Assembly (NCBI GenBank): GCA_027451785.1
Contig: DAIDIS010000103.1
Location: 1 to 9,793, forward strand
Direction: 5' to 3'
Length of the DNA: 9,793 bases
Source of the DNA: Acidimicrobiales bacterium
GTDB taxonomy: Bacteria > Actinomycetota > Acidimicrobiia > Acidimicrobiales > JAKAVM01
The notes beneath the pieces are model-generated. The model was not told where the DNA came from. It searched no databases and worked only from the letters and a program-made list of their open reading frames with translations. Within the stretch, counting starts at the first letter, position 1. Each line of letters starts with the position of its first letter. The position numbers and the translations under genes were made by a program. Shown in pieces: positions 6,463-9,793 of this stretch.

Positions 6463-7593
6463 ACCAACCGGAGATTTATCAATCCCGAACGCTGAACGAA
6501 GCTCGGAAACCACAAGCTGCCTCACGATCGGGTAGATGACATTTGAACCTGTTTGCCCTTGAGCGCAGCCGTCAATAGCCGTCGCGTAGACCAGGTTGGT
6601 CGCCGGAACCTTAAGGCTTGGGTTGGCGAGCAATGCCATGATCCCGCCCTTACCGGGATCAATCTGGCAGATGTCAGTGAATCCGAGGCTACCGGCATTA
6701 GGAATCGTCGCAAGTACCTTGGGAGCCGGTGCCTTTGCATACATTGCCTTGTCGGCACTGGATGGAATCGACTGATCGGCTGAGCCATCGATCATCAGCA
6801 ACGGTGCCTTGTGCTGTGAGGCGGCGACCTGACTTGACGATCCCGCCAAGGCGACACTGGCAACGACGTTGCTGTCCCCCGAGAGCTGGGCAATATCTAT
6901 GGCGCCGAACCCACGTCCGATAAGGGCGACCTTGCCCTGTCGAACCGTCCCGGCAAGTACCCCGGTCACCGACTTGCCCTTGGCTTGGGCAATGTCAATC
7001 GCATCGATGACGATCTGGTCTTCGGGAGGCAATGGAGTAGTCTGGCGATCCAATAGTCCGGACAGGTCGTGAGTCGGGAAATCAGGCGCTGCCACTACGA
7101 AGCCCCACGAAGCGAGCCAGGATGTCAAGAAGGTCGCCTCATCTCGATTACCGGCAAATCCGTGCGCATAGATAACAAGCGGGAATGGTCCCTGGGTCGA
7201 AGGTTTGATCGCCTCGTAGGCATCAGTCTGGAACGTGTACTCACCGCTTGGAATGTTGGATTGCATTGAGGGAGGGAGCCAATCCTTCAGGTCATAGCTG
7301 ACCTGATGTGCCCCTGCCGTCTCGGATTTCGGCGCTGGGTACCATACGTCCAAAGTGGTGAAACCCATTGGGATCGTCGTCACCCCTGCCGCATATGGAC
7401 CCGCCTGAGCATATGGATACGCACCACCTGAACTGGAACCCGACCCTCCGCACGCGGCAAGGCCGATTGCCATTGACCCTGTCGCCAAGATAAGAGCCAC
7501 AAATCGCATGACTGGCCGCCTTGGCCGGGTGCCCGACCCGTTATGCCTTGAAGTGGCATTACCATTTTCGCCACGAGACTTGAATTTGATCAA
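6400..7593 (-). CDS. Alpha/beta-hydrolase-fold lipoprotein (PAF-acetylhydrolase/chlorophyllase-like) lacking nucleophile and His
   Basis: A 397-residue lipoprotein. The basic N-terminus leads to a hydrophobic stretch (30-47) and the lipobox LAAC with Cys48, then a Gly/Ser-rich linker. From about residue 70 the fold resembles bacterial PAF-acetylhydrolase or cutinase-like esterases: LDVWYP (81-86), VIYAHGFAGNRD (140-151, oxyanion region), WGFVVAAPDFPTHD (163-176), and the acid strand PLLMIDGSADQSIP (264-277, Asp273). The nucleophile elbow GxSxG reads GRGFG (226-230), so the serine is Gly228 (codon GGG). The expected GxGH...FTD histidine reads AGSLGFTD (300-307), so it is Ser302. Cys309 and Cys343 could form a disulfide. 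Hydrolysis by the usual triad is not possible; ligand binding is plausible. The start is TTG 7593, with GAGGAG 11 bases upstream; the only nearby in-frame ATG (residue 29) would leave a very short signal n-region. It lies 46 bases after the upstream unknown gene. Confidence 0.85.
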   Translation of the reverse strand: MIKFKSRGENGNATSRHNGSGTRPRRPVMRFVALILATGSMAIGLAACGGSGSSSGGAYPYAQAGPYAAGVTTIPMGFTTLDVWYPAPKSETAGAHQVSYDLKDWLPPSMQSNIPSGEYTFQTDAYEAIKPSTQGPFPLVIYAHGFAGNRDEATFLTSWLASWGFVVAAPDFPTHDLSGLLDRQTTPLPPEDQIVIDAIDIAQAKGKSVTGVLAGTVRQGKVALIGRGFGAIDIAQLSGDSNVVASVALAGSSSQVAASQHKAPLLMIDGSADQSIPSSADKAMYAKAPAPKVLATIPNAGSLGFTDICQIDPGKGGIMALLANPSLKVPATNLVYATAIDGCAQGQTGSNVIYPIVRQLVVSELRSAFGIDKSPVGLDKGVGKAFGAPGLSFQQSN

Positions 7594-7604
7594 TTTATCC
7601 AGCG

Positions 7605-7610
7605 CTCCTC
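7605..7610 (-). promoter_or_regulatory. Ribosome site deciding the TTG start of the lipoprotein gene
   Basis: GAGGAG lies 11 bases before TTG 7593 with no ATG or GTG nearer to it. It sits in the 46-base gap after the upstream gene, which favours translation from a shared transcript. Confidence 0.55.
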
Positions 7611-7639
7611 ATGTCAATGAGTCGGTCAAGACTGCAAGG

Positions 7640-8296
7640 CTAACCAATTTCGAACCGCCGGTGTTGCTCATATAGGCGCGGTGACAGCCTCTTCACCTGC
7701 CGGGTGGCCATCAACGGAAGGCGAGCCTTGGCCTCCAACACGACGCTTCCTCGGTTCAAGCGGTCGATTAAGACCGGCGAAGGGCGCTGACCAAGAACGA
7801 CTACTATCGGGGGAACTACTGCGCATGACCCGGCATCCACAGACTTAGATCGACTTTGAACGGACTGAAGAGGCCCTGCGACGGGATTCGCAGCGGGCCA
7901 GACCTCCTCACCCGCAACAAAAGACGATTCCACCAGCCTGGAGACTCCGAACCTAATGCTCCTGAAGACAGCGCTCACTAGAGGAGATCTGAGCGAAGTG
8001 GACTCGCTTACCCCTAACCAGCGTGCCCATTCAACGGCATCCAACCAGAAGCCTCCGCTGCTTGCCTCCAGCTCCAGACTTATTCGCCTCACGATCCATG
8101 TCGTAGTGGGACCCAGGGTGCTTAGCCAGAAAGTCTCCACATAAGGTGACCTCGCAGAAAACCTGTCCCGATCCGATTCCGAGCCAGCCGAATATGTCCA
8201 GGGTTTGACCCAGATTCTCTTGATCGCTTGAACCGATGACCCAGGTTCGTCAGCAACAACACGAAACTCGACTCTACCGTTTTCCGCCACCGCCAT
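7640..8296 (-). CDS. Conserved actinobacterial-type protein of unknown function
   Basis: A 218-residue protein without signal sequence or membrane helix, so probably cytoplasmic. The pattern YVETFWLSTLGPTTTWIVRR (52-71), LDAVEWARWLGVS (85-97), SPLVSAVFRSIRFGVSRL (104-121) and the Arg-rich end ARLPLMATRQVKRLSPRLYE (191-210) with a final QHRRF resembles a protein I have seen in many actinobacterial genomes as 'hypothetical'. This is recollection, not a search. The first part looks like a small helical domain with a possible winged-helix turn (LGPTTTWIVRR ... LGVS), and the basic tail could touch nucleic acid; both are inference. The ATG at 8296 has AAAGGA six bases upstream, and the coding frame extends to a TAG at 7640. 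It is 46 bases upstream of the lipoprotein gene on the same strand and may share its transcript. I do not assign a function. Confidence 0.75.
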   Translation of the reverse strand: MAVAENGRVEFRVVADEPGSSVQAIKRIWVKPWTYSAGSESDRDRFSARSPYVETFWLSTLGPTTTWIVRRISLELEASSGGFWLDAVEWARWLGVSESTSLRSPLVSAVFRSIRFGVSRLVESSFVAGEEVWPAANPVAGPLQSVQSRSKSVDAGSCAVVPPIVVVLGQRPSPVLIDRLNRGSVVLEAKARLPLMATRQVKRLSPRLYEQHRRFEIG

Positions 8297-8302
8297 GGCC
8301 TA

Positions 8303-8330
8303 TCCTTTCCGCCTACGGATTTTCTCCGTA
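8303..8330 (-). promoter_or_regulatory. Leader hairpin next to the ribosome site
   Basis: On the minus strand TACGGA (8330-8325) and TCCGTA (8319-8314) pair around a GAAAA loop. The stem ends five bases before the AAAGGA ribosome site (8308-8303) of the unknown gene starting at 8296. A stem this close could tune translation or mRNA stability. No T-run follows. Confidence 0.35.
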
Positions 8331-8463
8331 CCTTGCGCCTATTCATACCCGAAAGGGCGATCCCCGGAATCTACACGATCAAAGCGACATCGTATCTGCG
8401 CCATTGCATACGACTCTTCCGGCCCAACCAATTGAGTAAAGAACTCTCCCCACCCCAAAGGAT

Positions 8464-8497
8464 CCTAAGCCCGGGTTGCTGGAAGCCTAAACCCCGG
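8464..8497. repeat. Near-identical 12-base direct repeat at the end of pepA
   Basis: CCTAAGCCCGGG (8464-8475) and CCTAAACCCCGG (8486-8497) differ at two places, and the second overlaps the pepA stop codon. An AGGATCCT palindrome (8459-8466) overlaps the first. The rest of the 190-base spacer (8297-8486) holds the 5' leader of the next gene. I see no clear terminator for pepA. Confidence 0.3.
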
Positions 8498-9793
8498 ATA
8501 GGTAATCGAGGGCCAGTCTCACTCCGAACCCTGTTCCGCCCTTTTTGAAGTAGGAATCATCGGTGTTGGACCTTGCCGGACCGGCAATGTCGAGATGCGC
8601 CCAAGGCGAGCTGCCGACAAACTCCTTCAAGAAAAGACCGGCGGACAAGGTCCCTGCTTGGCCCGCAGCACCAATGTTTTTGATGTCCGCAATTTCCGAG
8701 TCGATGTGCTTGCGGTACTCGGCAGGCAGAGGCAGGTGCCAAACACGCTCACCCGTCTTGCGTGAAGACGCCTCAATCTCGGCGATCAAGGCTTCGTCGT
8801 TGCCCATAAGCCCTGCGATCTGGTCACCGAGGGCGACAATGCATGCGCCGGTTAGGGTTGCGAAATCGATGATGGCTTTTGGCTTCAGCTCTTCGGCGAC
8901 CGACAAAGCGTCCGCCAGGATCAGCCGACCCTCTGCATCTGTATTCAGGACTTCTATGGTCTTGCCGTTACGGGCTCGAAGTACGTCGCCGGGCCTCATT
9001 GCGCTTCCGGAAGGCATGTTCTCCACTATCGGGGTCAAACCGAATACCGGGGCTTTAATACCTAAGTCTCCTAATGCAGCCATGACCGAAATCACCGCAG
9101 CCGCTCCGCTCATGTCCGTCTTCATGGTTTCCATTCCCCCGGCCGTCTTCAACGACAGTCCTCCGGAGTCAAAGGTCACACCCTTGCCAACCAATACAAC
9201 CGGCTTGGAATCCGTCCTGCCCGCCTTCCTGCCAAAAATCGTCCCGCCGGTGTTCGTCAACGAAACGAACCTCGGGCCGGCGACCGATCCCTTCGAAACC
9301 CCGATCACCCCACCCATCGCATGTTCCGCGATTTCTTCCGGCCCGAGCACAGTCGAATTGAGACCCGTCTCCTCCGCTACCGCTTGGGCAACGCCCGCCA
9401 GGACAGGAGGAGTCATTGAACCTGCCGGCTCGTTGATCAAGTCACGCGCCATTGCTACGGAGCGACAAACCGTCACAGCCCTGGAGACACCCTTGTTGGC
9501 CGAGTCCTTCTCCTTGGTAATCAATTTGAAGGCCTGTTTGGTGCCTTCGCCTCGCGCAGCGGAGAACGAATCCGCTACAAACTCTTGCGGGTCGAAGGGG
9601 ACTCCGTCACGGGACGAGCTTTCAGAACTGCCGTTCGACTTATAGCGGTCATAGGAGTACGAAGCCAACAGCAAGCCTTCAGTGATCGCCTGGGCGCACG
9701 CTGCGACCCCCTCCTTGCGGAGCATTAACCCGTCTATGAACATGGCACACGCCTCTTCGCGCTTGCATGCCCGAACGAAGGCGGCGCCGATCT
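8487..9793 (-). CDS. pepA: Leucyl aminopeptidase (M17 family), 5' end outside window
   Basis: The frame is open to the right edge, about 435 residues visible, so the N-terminal part is missing. An ATG at 9743 lies inside the family's N-terminal domain and is not the start: upstream codons read on naturally (GAAFVRACKREEACA). The M17 peptidase signature residues are all present, numbered from that internal Met: GKGVTFDSGGLSLK (186-199) with Lys187, Asp192 and catalytic Lys199, KTDMSG (208-213) with Asp210, and NTDAEGRLILADAL (267-280) with Asp269, Glu271 and catalytic Arg273. Their spacing equals that of E. coli PepA. The enzyme is a cytoplasmic, two-metal, normally hexameric exopeptidase that releases N-terminal amino acids during peptide turnover. 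It reads towards the unknown gene and lipoprotein gene on the same strand, but the 190-base gap suggests separate control. Confidence 0.96.
   Translation of the reverse strand, partial: IGAAFVRACKREEACAMFIDGLMLRKEGVAACAQAITEGLLLASYSYDRYKSNGSSESSSRDGVPFDPQEFVADSFSAARGEGTKQAFKLITKEKDSANKGVSRAVTVCRSVAMARDLINEPAGSMTPPVLAGVAQAVAEETGLNSTVLGPEEIAEHAMGGVIGVSKGSVAGPRFVSLTNTGGTIFGRKAGRTDSKPVVLVGKGVTFDSGGLSLKTAGGMETMKTDMSGAAAVISVMAALGDLGIKAPVFGLTPIVENMPSGSAMRPGDVLRARNGKTIEVLNTDAEGRLILADALSVAEELKPKAIIDFATLTGACIVALGDQIAGLMGNDEALIAEIEASSRKTGERVWHLPLPAEYRKHIDSEIADIKNIGAAGQAGTLSAGLFLKEFVGSSPWAHLDIAGPARSNTDDSYFKKGGTGFGVRLALDYLSGV

Noticed and set aside
8340..8360. CCCGAAAGGG in the 8297-8486 spacer as a terminator
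   Set aside because: Only a three-pair stem with no T-run on either strand.
8563..9645. Long 360-codon open frame on the plus strand
   Set aside because: It lies wholly antisense to pepA, whose M17 motifs are complete. The translation has no recognisable domain and is a codon-bias shadow.
9741..9743. ATG 9743 as the start of pepA
   Set aside because: Codons upstream read on in the family's N-terminal domain up to the window edge, so the gene is partial.

Overview
The window looks like chromosomal DNA from a free-living actinobacterium, most likely of the Acidimicrobiia type. This is inferred from the mid-range GC content, the frequent GTG and TTG starts, paired FadE-like acyl-CoA dehydrogenases, and a conserved 'unknown' protein of a kind I associate with actinobacteria. 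The assignment rests on protein resemblance and was not tested by a search. I see no phage, transposon, CRISPR array, tRNA or rRNA.

Layout from left to right. (1) 1-924, minus: 5' part of a rhodanese-ThiF/MoeB sulfurtransferase-adenylyltransferase, running off the left edge. (2) 1106-1702, plus: a small nitroreductase-family flavoprotein, divergent from (1) across an AT-rich spacer and carrying a GC-rich palindrome in its leader. (3) A 94-base convergent spacer with direct repeats and a G-quadruplex-type motif. (4) 1797-3044 and 3142-4401, minus: two paralogous acyl-CoA dehydrogenases in tandem, transcribed from right to left, with a cluster of TGACC/GGTCA half-sites at the upstream end. (5) A divergent spacer with an inverted repeat built from 11-base units. 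(6) 4606-6462, plus: an exported, membrane-anchored trypsin/HtrA-like protein with a degraded catalytic triad. (7) 6400-7593, minus: an alpha/beta-hydrolase-fold lipoprotein that has lost its nucleophile serine and catalytic histidine; its 3' end overlaps gene (6) by 63 bases. (8) 7640-8296, minus: a conserved actinobacterial-type protein of unknown function, just upstream of (7) and probably in its transcript. (9) 8487-9793, minus: a leucyl aminopeptidase (M17) with all catalytic residues, running off the right edge.

How they fit together: the MoeB-like protein (sulfur-carrier activation), the dehydrogenases (acyl-CoA beta-oxidation) and the aminopeptidase (peptide turnover) are ordinary cytoplasmic metabolism. 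The unusual part is the centre-right: two extracytoplasmic proteins, one from a serine-protease fold and one from a serine-esterase fold, both apparently inactive and encoded tail to tail with overlapping ends. They may be surface binding or scaffold proteins. That is an inference from missing catalytic residues, not a demonstrated system.
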